From Oricola thermophila (GTDB taxonomy: Bacteria; Pseudomonadota; Alphaproteobacteria; Rhizobiales; Rhizobiaceae): 64,000 nt of DNA. Shown piece by piece: positions 9,005 to 16,693 of this stretch; positions within the stretch are counted from its first letter, which is position 1; each line of letters starts with the position of its first letter. Made by a program: the position numbers and the translations under genes. A model generated the notes under the pieces. The model was given only the letters and a program-made list of their open reading frames with translations, made no database searches and was not told the DNA's origin. The DNA is taken from NCBI RefSeq assembly GCF_013358405.1, contig NZ_CP054836.1, forward strand, positions 930,001-994,000, given 5' to 3'.

Positions 9005-9871
9005 GTGCGCATGGCTTCCGGGGTGAGTGACGCCTTCCGCCATTGCATGGACGAACTGCGTGCGGGCGACCGGGAGCGCTATCTCTCCGTGCTGTTCGCG
9101 CCGGCGGAGAGACGTCCCGCCCTTGCCGCCCTCTACGCCTACAACCTGGAGCTGGCGCGGGTTCGCGACCGGGTGTCGGAGCCGATGCCCGGGGAAATAC
9201 GCCTGCAATGGTGGCAGGAGGTCGTGTCCGGCGAACGCGAAGGCGAGGGGCGGCAGCATCCTGTCGCAGCCCTGCTGCTGGATGCGGTGGATGCCTGCGG
9301 GCTGTCGCGTCCGGCGCTCGCCAACATGGCGGAGGCGCGGATATTCGATCTCTATGACGATCCGATGCCGGACCGCACGGCGCTGGAGGGATATCTCGGC
9401 GAGACCGTGTCGGCCCTGTTCCAGATGTCGGCGCAGATCCTTGATCCTTCTGCCGCTGCCGGAGCGGCGGATGCGGCCGGGCATGCCGGTGTCGCCTACG
9501 GGATTGCCGGCCTGATGGGACATGCACCCCTGCACCGCGCGCGAAACCAGGTCTACGTGCCGGGCGATGTTCTCGCTGCGGCGGGGACGGATGCGGCCGC
9601 ATGGCTCGCGGGCGAGGACAGGGATGCCATGGCGCGGGTCACGACAATCCTCGTGTCGCTGGTGCATGAGCATTTGTCGAGGGCAGAGACAGGGCTCGGC
9701 GGCCTGCCGGCTTCGCTGAAGCCCGCCTTCCTGCCCCTTGCCGTTGTGAAGCCGCTGGCAGCGCGGCTGGAGAAAGCCGGCGCGGCGCATGCCCGCGAGC
9801 CCGTGACGCTGTCGCCCCTGCGGTTGCACTGGCTCTACCTGCGGCGCGTCCTTGCCGGAGCAGGGGGATAG
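9005..9871 (+). CDS. Squalene/phytoene synthase family protein (NDUFAF6-like)
   Basis: A 288-residue all-helical protein of the squalene/phytoene synthase superfamily. The stretch ALYAYNLELARVRDRVSEPMPGEIRLQWWQE is typical of the alphaproteobacterial subgroup related to the mitochondrial complex I assembly factor NDUFAF6, in which the aspartate-rich prenyl-diphosphate motifs are weak. I therefore do not claim a terpenoid reaction. It starts at GTG 9005 immediately after the previous stop (ATG 9011 is an alternative). Adjacency of NDUFAF3-like and NDUFAF6-like genes behind secDF is conserved in Alphaproteobacteria and suggests a shared role in respiratory complex assembly; that role is inferred. 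Confidence 0.85.
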   Translation: MRMASGVSDAFRHCMDELRAGDRERYLSVLFAPAERRPALAALYAYNLELARVRDRVSEPMPGEIRLQWWQEVVSGEREGEGRQHPVAALLLDAVDACGLSRPALANMAEARIFDLYDDPMPDRTALEGYLGETVSALFQMSAQILDPSAAAGAADAAGHAGVAYGIAGLMGHAPLHRARNQVYVPGDVLAAAGTDAAAWLAGEDRDAMARVTTILVSLVHEHLSRAETGLGGLPASLKPAFLPLAVVKPLAARLEKAGAAHAREPVTLSPLRLHWLYLRRVLAGAGG

Positions 9872-9890
9872 CGCGCTGGACTGCGTGCAG

Positions 9891-9924
9891 TTGACTTTGA
9901 CGTGAAGGTCAAAGCGGGTAGTAT
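9891..9924 (+). promoter_or_regulatory. Candidate promoter with dyad operator
   Basis: TTGACG (9897-9902) and TAGTAT (9919-9924) are separated by 16 bases, a plausible housekeeping promoter for the genes at 10014 and 10454. A perfect inverted repeat, CTTTGAC (9895-9901) and GTCAAAG (9908-9914), overlaps the -35 and the spacer. An alternative -35, TTGACT, lies at 9891-9896 with a spacer too long for ordinary sigma70. A dyad between the promoter elements recalls MerR-family operators, but no regulator gene is adjacent. Confidence 0.45.
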
Positions 9925-9928
9925 TCCG

Positions 9929-10023
9929 CCCGGATCCGGGAGGAGGAAACCGCGCCCTTGCGCGGGGAAGAGCATGATTTCATGATTCAGCCCGTATCCG
10001 GGAGGAGGAAGCCGTGCCCTTGC
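9929..10023 (+). repeat. Imperfect direct repeat of a ribosome-binding/start region
   Basis: A 33-base segment beginning CCCGGATCCGGGAGGAGG at 9929 is repeated at 9991 (CCCGTATCCGGGAGGAGG) with three mismatches and a 62-base offset. The second copy supplies the Shine-Dalgarno and GTG start of the gene at 10014. In the first copy the start position reads GCG. A 6-bp hairpin (CCGCGC/GCGCGG, 9950-9965) lies inside the first copy. Confidence 0.7.
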
Positions 10024-10454
10024 CGGTGCTGATCGCGATCGTGGCTGTCGGGATTGTTGTGGTGGTGCTTGTGGTGCACCTCACCGGCGGCTCCCACACC
10101 GCAAAAATCGCCAATGAGGACGCGGCTGTCGAGCGCTTTCTGATCGACTACCCGGATGTGGAGGTCAGGCAATGCTTCCTGTCTTGGGACCGGCGCGATG
10201 CCGTGCTCGAACTCGAGGACGGGCAAGTCGGTCTAGTTCACGCCGTTGGAGTTAATTTCCTGACACGCTTGGTCAAACGCGGCGAGATGACCGCGCGTGC
10301 GGGCGTATCGGATGAATCGGCGGTGGATCTTGAGACCGGCGATGTGGCTTGGCCACGCGCACGAATGCATTTTGCCGACAGTGCGATGGCGCGGACCGTG
10401 GTTGCCTTGTTCGACAAAAAGGTCGACACCACAGACAACAAGCGAGCAGCGTAA
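10014..10454 (+). CDS. Small membrane-anchored protein of unknown function
   Basis: 146 residues with one strong N-terminal hydrophobic helix (about residues 3-22, LPVLIAIVAVGIVVVVLVV), then a soluble domain with no motif I recognise. It probably sits in the inner membrane with the C-terminal domain in the cytoplasm or periplasm. The GTG start has a very strong GGGAGGAGG five bases upstream. It overlaps the next gene by one base (TAATG), so it is translationally coupled to the hydroxylase and may act with it. Nothing else indicates its function. Confidence 0.8.
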   Translation: MPLPVLIAIVAVGIVVVVLVVHLTGGSHTAKIANEDAAVERFLIDYPDVEVRQCFLSWDRRDAVLELEDGQVGLVHAVGVNFLTRLVKRGEMTARAGVSDESAVDLETGDVAWPRARMHFADSAMARTVVALFDKKVDTTDNKRAA

Positions 10455-11446
10455 TGGATCTCGGCCAGATTATTCCGCAACTCCCGGATGTGACGCAATA
10501 CGCGATTCCGTTCTTCATTATCGCGATGCTGGCGGAACTGGCATGGCTGAAGCTGACCCATGCGACTGACAAGGCCGGTTTCGAAACCCGGGATACATTG
10601 ACGTCGCTGTTGATGGGGACAGGCAATGTTGTAACCGGTATGATTTTCGGCGTGGTGTCCTACTCTGTGCTGCTTTCGCTATGGCAGTTTCGTTTGTTTG
10701 ATCTCGGGCTGCACTGGTGGGTTTTCCTCGCGGCGTTTCTGCTGGATGACCTTCGGTACTACTGGTATCACCGTATCGCTCATCGTGTGCGCTGGGTCTG
10801 GGCGGAGCACGTGAACCACCACTCCAGTCAGCACTACAACCTGTCGACGGCACTCAGACAGTCATGGACAGGGCTCTTCACCGGGATGTTCATCCTGCAA
10901 ACCCCCTTAGTGCTTCTCGGCCTGCATCCGGCGGTGATCGCTTTTACCTTCGGGTTCAACCTCGTTTACCAGTTCTGGATCCATACGGAGGCCATCGGCA
11001 AGATGCCGCGCTGGTTCGAATTCGTCTTCAATACGCCGTCGCATCACCGGGTCCACCACGCGACCAACCCGCGCTATCTTGATGCCAACTATGCCGGAGT
11101 CCTGATCATCTGGGACCGCATGTTCGGCACTTTCGTCGAGGAATTGGAAGAAGACATGCCGCGCTACGGCATCGTCAAGAACATCGGGACGTTCAATCCG
11201 TTCAAGGTAGCGTTCCATGAATGGATCTCGATGTTCCGGGATGCGTCTCAACAGGGGCTGACAATTGGTCAGCGGCTCGGATACCTGTTCATGCCACCGG
11301 GCTGGAGCCATGACGGAAGCCGCAAGAGATCGGAAGAGTTGAAGGTCGATTTCGTACGCCGACATCCGGATCAGGCCGGCATGCCGGGATTGCCGGTCGC
11401 CGTCGGGCCGGATGAGGGCAAGCGAAGTCTCGTACCTGGCGAGTAG
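10454..11446 (+). CDS. Sterol desaturase / fatty acid hydroxylase superfamily protein
   Basis: A 330-residue integral membrane di-iron oxygenase. Hydrophobic helices span about residues 10-120, and the superfamily's histidine clusters are present in order: HRIAHRVRW near residue 109, NHHSSQH near residue 122 and HRVHH near residue 198. These bind the two irons used to hydroxylate or desaturate lipid substrates. The specific substrate (sterol, hopanoid, carotenoid or fatty acid) cannot be told from sequence. I chose ATG 10454, which overlaps the upstream stop and gives the usual length. Confidence 0.9.
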   Translation: MDLGQIIPQLPDVTQYAIPFFIIAMLAELAWLKLTHATDKAGFETRDTLTSLLMGTGNVVTGMIFGVVSYSVLLSLWQFRLFDLGLHWWVFLAAFLLDDLRYYWYHRIAHRVRWVWAEHVNHHSSQHYNLSTALRQSWTGLFTGMFILQTPLVLLGLHPAVIAFTFGFNLVYQFWIHTEAIGKMPRWFEFVFNTPSHHRVHHATNPRYLDANYAGVLIIWDRMFGTFVEELEEDMPRYGIVKNIGTFNPFKVAFHEWISMFRDASQQGLTIGQRLGYLFMPPGWSHDGSRKRSEELKVDFVRRHPDQAGMPGLPVAVGPDEGKRSLVPGE

Positions 11447-11449
11447 GCC

Positions 11450-12154
11450 CTAGCCGTCCTTCATTTCCGCAAGCAGGGTTGGCAAGGCGCGAACAGTTTC
11501 CGCGCGACGATAGCGCGGATGGCCCGCTGGTTCTTCCGCATGTTCCAGGGCCCAGGACAGTTCATGCGGAACATGAACGGCCCAGCTTCCGGCCTCCAAT
11601 GCCGGCAGAATGTCCGACTTCAACGAGTTGCCGACCATGGCCGCGCGGGTCGTCCCGTGGCCGTGGCGATCGAAGATACGGCGGTACGTGTCTGCCGTCT
11701 TGTCGGAAACGATTTCCACGTGGTTGAAGTGATCGGCCAGTCCGGACTGGATGAGCTTTCGTTCCTGGTCGAACAGGTCGCCCTTGGTGATGACGACAAG
11801 CGTGAAGTTGTCCTTCAGCGTCTCCAGCGTATCGATAACGCCGGGAAGGATCTCGATCGGGTATTCGAGCATAGACTTGCCGAGTGACAATATCTCGCGC
11901 ACCGTCGAAGGCGGCAGGTCGTCGCCGGCAAGTGTCGACGCAGTCTCCAGCATGGAAAGGGTGAAGCCTTTTACGCCAAATCCGTAGAACCCGATATTCC
12001 TTCGTTCCGTCGCAATGAGGGCCTGTTGAACCATTTCGGCACTTGCGAAGGCATCAAGAAGTTCGGCGAACCGCCGTTGGCTGTCGTGAAAGAAACGTTC
12101 GTTGTGCCAGAGCGTATCATCGGCGTCGAATGCAATAGTGGTGATGGAGCGCAT
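11450..12154 (-). CDS. HAD-superfamily hydrolase
   Basis: A 234-residue haloacid dehalogenase-like hydrolase, probably a small-molecule phosphatase. Motif I, IAFDADDTLWHNE, provides the nucleophile Asp and general acid Asp. Motif II is in VVITKGD near residue 120, and the later MVGNSLKSDI region carries motif IV acidic residues. The DADDTLW variant defines a bacterial subgroup whose substrates are not established. It follows the phosphate transporter gene by 18 bases on the same strand, so co-transcription is likely. Confidence 0.88.
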   Translation of the reverse strand: MRSITTIAFDADDTLWHNERFFHDSQRRFAELLDAFASAEMVQQALIATERRNIGFYGFGVKGFTLSMLETASTLAGDDLPPSTVREILSLGKSMLEYPIEILPGVIDTLETLKDNFTLVVITKGDLFDQERKLIQSGLADHFNHVEIVSDKTADTYRRIFDRHGHGTTRAAMVGNSLKSDILPALEAGSWAVHVPHELSWALEHAEEPAGHPRYRRAETVRALPTLLAEMKDG

Positions 12155-12172
12155 GAGGGCGGTATATCCCTC

Positions 12173-13696
12173 CTAGAAGATCGCATCCAGTAGCAGGAAG
12201 ATGACAGCGGACAATATGGCAGCGGCGGGAACGGTGATAACCCAGGCAGCCACGATGGTGGTGAAATGGGCTCGACGCACCAAGAGCCGGCGGCGTAGTT
12301 CCTCCGGGGGTGCCGGTGGTGTCGGGAGATCCATAACGGTTTCGGGTGTTGTGCGGGTTCTGTTGTACTTGCGAGCCATGTAGTCGCGGCGACGCTTCGA
12401 TTTCGCGGTATACCATTCGCGGAAGAAACCTACGCCGAACACGGCACCGACCGCGATATGGGTAGATGAGACGGGCAGGCCGAGCCAGGAGGCGATGATG
12501 ACCGTCACGGAAGCGGACAGGGCAACGCAATAGGCGCGCATCGGATTGAGCTTGGTGATTTGCTCGCCGACCATTCGGATCAGCCTCGGTCCGAACAGCA
12601 GGAGGCCGAAGGATATGCCCGCAGCGCCGATCAGCATGACCCATAGTGGAATCGTCACTTTGGCGAGAACTTCGCCGGCTTCGGCTGCATGGACAACGGC
12701 TGCGAGAGGTCCGACTGCATTCGCCACGTCATTGGCCCCATGCGCGAAGGACAACAGCGCGGCCGAACAGATGAGCGGTATGTTGAACAGCTTTCGAACC
12801 GACTGGTTCCTGTTTTCCATGCCCATTGATTGGCGACGGATGATGGGCTTAGTGACCAGGTAGGTCGCAACCCCAACCGCTGCAGAGAGCGCCAGAATGG
12901 CTGCGCCATCCAGCCGGACGATTTTCTTCAGCCCCTTCAGGGCTAGGTAGCCCGAGAAGGCGGCCGCCATAATGCCGAGAAGCACAGGCACCCAACGGCG
13001 TGCGGCCGCGATCTTGTCATCCTGGTAGATGATGTTGATCTTTATGACAGCCAGAAATGCGGCGCCGATTATGCCACCTAGCACGGGCGAAATTACCCAG
13101 CTTGCCGCGATGGCCCCCATAGTAGCCCAATTCACTGCAGAAAAGCCTGCCGCCGCGATGCCTGCGCCCATGACACCACCGACAACCGAATGGGTAGTGG
13201 AGACGGGTGCACCGAGGACCGTTGCAAGATTGACCCACAATGCGGATGAGATAAGTGCCGCGAGCATCGCCCAGACAAACACGCCGGAATTCGCGACTGT
13301 CGCGGGGTCGATAATGCCCTTGGAGATGGTGCTGACGACATCCCCACCCGCGACAAGCGCCCCGGCGCTTTCAAATACTGCTGCGATGATCAGGGCGCCA
13401 AGCATCGACAGGGCTTTCGACCCAACGGCCGGGCCGACATTGTTTGCGACGTCATTCGCGCCGATATTGAGTGCCATGTAGCCGCCCAGCATCGCGGCAA
13501 CGATGATGAGCGCGCCGTTGTTCTCCCCGGCAACATAGACGGCCGCAAAGATTGCTGCTGCCGCAATGAACAGGATCCCGAATCCCGTCGCGGCTACGCC
13601 ACGCGACAAATAACCGGCCGCTTCCTCAATGCGGACGATCTTGTCGAGGTCTTTGTCTAGCGTGGATTTCTTGCGGGGGATGGGAGTGTCATTCAT
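12173..13696 (-). CDS. Inorganic phosphate transporter, PiT family
   Basis: A low-affinity phosphate/cation symporter. The 507-residue protein has about ten or more hydrophobic helices and the two PiT signature repeats: NIGANDVANNVGPAVGSKAL near residue 80 and LSFAHGANDVANAVGPLAAV near residue 310, each containing the conserved GANDVAN core. An extended soluble loop (about 430-470) and N-terminal tail match longer alphaproteobacterial PiT proteins. I chose ATG 13696; a GTG at 13747 would add 17 residues. The usual DUF47/PhoU-like partner gene is not adjacent. Confidence 0.94.
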   Translation of the reverse strand: MNDTPIPRKKSTLDKDLDKIVRIEEAAGYLSRGVAATGFGILFIAAAAIFAAVYVAGENNGALIIVAAMLGGYMALNIGANDVANNVGPAVGSKALSMLGALIIAAVFESAGALVAGGDVVSTISKGIIDPATVANSGVFVWAMLAALISSALWVNLATVLGAPVSTTHSVVGGVMGAGIAAAGFSAVNWATMGAIAASWVISPVLGGIIGAAFLAVIKINIIYQDDKIAAARRWVPVLLGIMAAAFSGYLALKGLKKIVRLDGAAILALSAAVGVATYLVTKPIIRRQSMGMENRNQSVRKLFNIPLICSAALLSFAHGANDVANAVGPLAAVVHAAEAGEVLAKVTIPLWVMLIGAAGISFGLLLFGPRLIRMVGEQITKLNPMRAYCVALSASVTVIIASWLGLPVSSTHIAVGAVFGVGFFREWYTAKSKRRRDYMARKYNRTRTTPETVMDLPTPPAPPEELRRRLLVRRAHFTTIVAAWVITVPAAAILSAVIFLLLDAIF

Positions 13697-13730
13697 CGGA
13701 AGGCCCTTCGGGAGCCCGGGATGTAGCAGC

Positions 13731-13747
13731 GTGATACCGGCTATCAC
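13731..13747 (-). promoter_or_regulatory. Perfect palindrome upstream of the phosphate transporter
   Basis: GTGATA (13731-13736) and TATCAC (13742-13747) form a 6-bp inverted repeat with a five-base centre, 35 bases before the transporter start. It could be an operator or a short hairpin in the leader. I cannot assign it to a regulator. Confidence 0.35.
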
Positions 13748-13809
13748 AATCGGCGTTGTGAAAAAGCACCGGCGGATTGCCGTTCATACCCAGATTTTCG
13801 CCGAATGCA

Positions 13810-14307
13810 CTATGAATAGGATTGCAGCGGCTGGAAGGCGAGGATCAGGTCACGCAATTCCGGTTCCGATACCGCCTCTGCGGCGGCGTTCCGCGGGAAC
13901 CATTTCTGCTGCCGTTGGTCCTTCTCCGGCCAGTCATCGAGGTGCTGGGCCACTTCCATCGCATGCACGTAAACCACGCAGTCCACTGTGGCACCTTCAT
14001 CACGCACTTTTTGGTAGCGATAGGAGCCGATGGGTTCGCTAGTGATCGGTCCCCTTATTCCGGCTTCCTCATAGGCTTCCTGAGCTGCGGAATGCGCCGA
14101 CGAAAAATTGTCATGAGGCCATCCCTTGGGGATGATCCAGCGGCCGGTGCCGCGGCTCGTGAGCAGCAAAATTTCGAGAGTCCCGTCCCGCATACGCCAT
14201 GGCAGGGCGCCATACTGGACACGTGGCGGAATGGCCATCAGGGCCGGGAAGTTGAGGACTTCCGTAGCGCGCCTGAGGATCGAGTTTTTCTTCTTTCCTG
14301 CCGACAT
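13810..14307 (-). CDS. NUDIX hydrolase
   Basis: A 165-residue protein with a NUDIX box centred on SAAQEAYEEAGIRG. It hydrolyses a nucleoside diphosphate linked to another moiety. The preceding RGTGRWIIPKGWP matches the diphosphoinositol polyphosphate phosphohydrolase-like/ADP-ribose group common in Rhizobiales. The upstream frame extends to 14394, but ATG 14307 (MSAGKKKN) gives the usual length and has a weak GGAAA before it. The phosphate transporter lies 113 bases downstream. Confidence 0.9.
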   Translation of the reverse strand: MSAGKKKNSILRRATEVLNFPALMAIPPRVQYGALPWRMRDGTLEILLLTSRGTGRWIIPKGWPHDNFSSAHSAAQEAYEEAGIRGPITSEPIGSYRYQKVRDEGATVDCVVYVHAMEVAQHLDDWPEKDQRQQKWFPRNAAAEAVSEPELRDLILAFQPLQSYS

Positions 14308-14430
14308 GGGTTTCCATATGCCGCGATTCGTCGGAAATGACGATGTATCATTGATGACTCTACAGATTTGTGTCGCGCTATGCGACTGCAGCATCTTCTG
14401 CCAGTTGATGCCTGCACCGAGCCGGTGCGG

Positions 14431-15852
14431 CTATTCCGCTACCTGTTTCGAGAGGGAGGTTTCGAGCCATGCGGCGGCATCCACCTTGGCTCGCTCCGTC
14501 AGTGCGCGTTTTTTGGCAATTGACTTCTCCTTGCCACGCCAACGGCCTTCATGGCCTTCCGGTTTTCTCAGTGCACCATCCGGCAATGGCGGGAATAGGC
14601 CGAAATTGATGTTCATCGGCTGGAATGACCTTTTTTTCTCATCATTTGCAACGATATGGCCACCGGTTATGTGGTTGAGCAACGCGCCAAAGGCCGTGGT
14701 GTCGGGCGGTAGCAACACCGGTTCGCCCAATCGCTCGGCTGCCGCGAAACGACCGGCCAGAAGGCCGATGGCAGCCGATTCCACGTACCCCTCGCAGCCC
14801 GTGATTTGGCCGGCAAAGCGCAGGCCCGACCGACCTTTCAATTGGAGATCCCTGGCAAGCAGGACAGGAGAGTTGAGGTAGGTGTTGCGATGCAGGCCGC
14901 CGAGGCGGGCGAATTCGGCATTTTCCAGCCCCGGTATCATTCGAAAGATTTCCACCTGGGCGCCGTAGCGAAGCTTCGTCTGGAAACCGACCATGTTGTA
15001 CAGCGTGCCGAGTGCATTGTCCTGACGGAGCTGAACCACGGCATAGGGCTTCTCGTCGGGTTTGTGGGCATTGGTGAGGCCCATGGGCTTCATCGGGCCG
15101 TGGCGTAGCGTCTCACGTCCGCGTTCGGCCATTACCTCTATCGGCAGGCAACCATCGAAATAGGGTGTTCCTTCCCACTCCTTGAACTCGGTCTTGTCTC
15201 CTGCCAGCAGGGCGTCGATGAACGCTTCATACCGTTCCCGGTCCAACGGGCAGTTGATGTAATCCTTGCCGGTGCCGCCGGGGCCTGGCTTGTCATAACG
15301 TGACTGGAACCAGGCGATGTCCATGTCGATAGAGTCGAAATGGACAATCGGCGCTATTGCGTCGAAAAACGCGAGGGCATCAGATCCGGTATGGGCTGCG
15401 ATCGCCTCGGCGAGCGACGGTGCGGTGAGCGGACCGGTGGCGATGATTACCTGATCCCAGTCTTCCGGCGGAAGCCCGGTGATTTCCTCGCGGATCACAC
15501 TGATCAGCGGATGGCCTTCTATCGCCTCTGTTACCGCCTGCGAGAATCCGTCCCGGTCAACGGCCAAGGCGCCTCCGGCGGGCACCTGGTTGGCATCGGC
15601 GGCGCGCATGATCAGTGAGTCGGCCATGCGCATTTCGGCATGGATCAACCCGACTGCATTCTGCTCGGAATCGTCCGAACGGAAGGAGTTCGAGCAAACC
15701 AACTCGGCAAGACCGTCGGTCTTGTGGGCCTCGGTACCGCGGACGCCGCGCATTTCGTGCAAAATGACGGGCACGCCATGCCTTGCGGCTTGCCAAGCGG
15801 CTTCGGAACCGGCCAGCCCGCCTCCGACGATGTGAATGGGGCGTAATTTCAT
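14431..15852 (-). CDS. trmFO: Methylenetetrahydrofolate-tRNA-(uracil-5-)-methyltransferase
   Basis: Forms 5-methyluridine at position 54 of tRNA using methylene-tetrahydrofolate as the carbon donor and FADH2. The 473-residue protein has the FAD-binding Rossmann motif [13 protein letters not shown] at the N-terminus and closely follows the TrmFO (formerly Gid) family, including [19 protein letters not shown] and [16 protein letters not shown] regions. ATG 15852 ([12 protein letters not shown]) is the natural start. Immediately upstream on the same strand lie the DUF1127-associated hairpins, whose last stem-loop with a U-rich tail probably insulates trmFO from that transcript. Confidence 0.97.
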   Translation of the reverse strand: MKLRPIHIVGGGLAGSEAAWQAARHGVPVILHEMRGVRGTEAHKTDGLAELVCSNSFRSDDSEQNAVGLIHAEMRMADSLIMRAADANQVPAGGALAVDRDGFSQAVTEAIEGHPLISVIREEITGLPPEDWDQVIIATGPLTAPSLAEAIAAHTGSDALAFFDAIAPIVHFDSIDMDIAWFQSRYDKPGPGGTGKDYINCPLDRERYEAFIDALLAGDKTEFKEWEGTPYFDGCLPIEVMAERGRETLRHGPMKPMGLTNAHKPDEKPYAVVQLRQDNALGTLYNMVGFQTKLRYGAQVEIFRMIPGLENAEFARLGGLHRNTYLNSPVLLARDLQLKGRSGLRFAGQITGCEGYVESAAIGLLAGRFAAAERLGEPVLLPPDTTAFGALLNHITGGHIVANDEKKRSFQPMNINFGLFPPLPDGALRKPEGHEGRWRGKEKSIAKKRALTERAKVDAAAWLETSLSKQVAE

Positions 15853-15897
15853 GCTTGAGGGGATAGCGCTTCGCGGGAGACGCTTCAAGAAATGAAA

Positions 15898-16008
15898 ACG
15901 CCCGCTGCGGGAGGAGGAAGCAGCGGGCGTCTCATTGTCCGGAAAGAAGCCTGGGAGGAGGATAGGCTCCGTTCCATTTTCCGGCGGATCCGGGAGGAGG
16001 ATGGACCC
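15898..16008 (-). ncRNA. Three hairpins with anti-Shine-Dalgarno loops (CcsR/'cuckoo'-like RNA), module 1
   Basis: Read on the minus strand, three stem-loops follow the DUF1127 gene at 16033-16179, and each loop contains CCUCCUCCC. Stem a (15898-15908 with 15920-15930) has 11 perfect pairs, ACGCCCGCTGC/GCAGCGGGCGT, and is followed on the minus strand by a U-rich stretch, so it can act as terminator. Stem b (15948-15952 with 15964-15968) has five pairs. Stem c (about 15985-15991 with 16003-16009) has six pairs and one A-C mismatch. The arrangement matches the known CcsR RNAs of Rhodobacter sphaeroides downstream of a DUF1127 gene, the 'cuckoo' RNA family. RNA boundaries are approximate. Confidence 0.75.
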
Positions 16009-16032
16009 GTACGGAAACCGTATTCCCGTGGC

Positions 16033-16179
16033 TTAGCCGCGGGCGGCCTGGCGGGCGACATGAGGAATGTCGGCGCGATTGAAACCGATATCCTCCAGCT
16101 CGCGACCGGTAAGCCGGCTTAATTCCTGGCGCGTTTCACGGTAACGACGCCATTCGGTAAGGGTGCGCATGATACCCAT
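16033..16179 (-). CDS. DUF1127 small protein, copy 1
   Basis: A 48-residue arginine-rich protein, MGIMRTLTEWRRYRETRQEL then LSRLTGRELEDIGFNRADIP and a basic tail. The EWRRYRET, ELSRLT and GREL-D-G-NR-DIP pattern defines DUF1127. Members in Agrobacterium, Brucella and Rhodobacter are small RNA-binding or regulatory proteins affecting carbon and phosphate metabolism and sRNA maturation. It is 67% identical (32 of 48 positions) to the second copy at 16497-16643. Three anti-Shine-Dalgarno hairpins follow it and a promoter-like element with palindromes precedes it. Confidence 0.93.
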   Translation of the reverse strand: MGIMRTLTEWRRYRETRQELSRLTGRELEDIGFNRADIPHVARQAARG

Positions 16180-16236
16180 TGTATGTTCCACTTCGTTTCG
16201 CTCGGTTGGCAGGTCGTTGTTCTTGTTCTGACCTTA

Positions 16237-16306
16237 AGATAGCGAGTCAAATCGATTTGATAAGTGCCCATGCTGCAATGCAGCCATGCGGTTTGTGCAA
16301 TGCACA
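16237..16306 (-). promoter_or_regulatory. Promoter and palindromic activator-like sites, module 1
   Basis: On the minus strand, CTTATC (16259-16264) and CTATCT (16237-16242) are 16 bases apart and would start transcription near 16230, about 50 bases before the DUF1127 start. Upstream lie two perfect 13-base palindromes, GCTGCAATGCAGC (16272-16284) and TGTGCAATGCACA (16294-16306), with centres 22 bases apart, near -48 and -70. This geometry suits a LysR-type activator. VtlR, a LysR regulator, is known to activate DUF1127 genes in Brucella; its involvement here is inference. Confidence 0.55.
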
Positions 16307-16368
16307 CCGACTGCCGACCCAGATCGCGTGACGAATGCTTCGTAGAGCTCATAAGCATCGCTATGAAA

Positions 16369-16484
16369 ACACCCGCTGCCGGGAGGAAGCAGCGGGTGTC
16401 TTGTTCAGGAAGCCGCGGCCGGGAGGAGAAACCGCGCTCCACTATCCGTCCGGTTTCGGGAGGAGGAGGAACGAGCCGGACGGA
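16369..16484 (-). ncRNA. Three hairpins with anti-Shine-Dalgarno loops (CcsR/'cuckoo'-like RNA), module 2
   Basis: On the minus strand, downstream of the second DUF1127 gene. Stem a (16369-16379 with 16389-16399) has 11 perfect pairs, ACACCCGCTGC/GCAGCGGGTGT, a loop containing CCUCCC and a U-rich minus-strand tail. Stem b (16411-16418 with 16432-16438) has seven pairs and one bulged base, with CUCCUCCC in its loop. Stem c (16445-16453 with 16476-16484) has nine perfect pairs, TCCGTCCGG/CCGGACGGA, with a long CCUCCUCCUCCC loop. Stem a differs from module 1 by a compensatory G-C to A-T change, supporting selection for structure. Confidence 0.75.
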
Positions 16485-16496
16485 ATTCTTCGAAAA

Positions 16497-16643
16497 TCAG
16501 CCGCGGGTCGCGCGACGAGCAACGTAGGGAATGTCTCCGCGGTTGATGCCGAGATCATTGAGTTCACGCGAGGTCAGGCGGCTCAATTCATTGCAGGTTG
16601 CCCGGTAGCGGCGCCACTCGTTGAAAGAGCGTACGATGTTCAT
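16497..16643 (-). CDS. DUF1127 small protein, copy 2
   Basis: A 48-residue basic protein, starting MNIVRSFNEWRRYRATCNEL and ending GDIPYVARRATRG, with all DUF1127 hallmarks. The frame is open further upstream to 16913, but similarity to copy 1 and to the family begins at ATG 16643. The stop at 16497 is 13 bases before the first anti-Shine-Dalgarno hairpin. It has its own promoter-like region with palindromes. Tandem duplication with copy 1 is apparent from protein identity and from the conserved flanks. Confidence 0.93.
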   Translation of the reverse strand: MNIVRSFNEWRRYRATCNELSRLTSRELNDLGINRGDIPYVARRATRG

Positions 16644-16693
16644 TGCATTTGTCCCGTCGAAGATTTTTGTGTCTTGCTTGTTTGCGAAGCGCA

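Noticed and set aside
9929..10013. A third anti-Shine-Dalgarno hairpin RNA on the minus strand
   Set aside because: GGGAGGAGG occurs twice here, but neither is in the loop of a good minus-strand hairpin, and the second is plainly the plus-strand ribosome-binding site of the gene at 10014.
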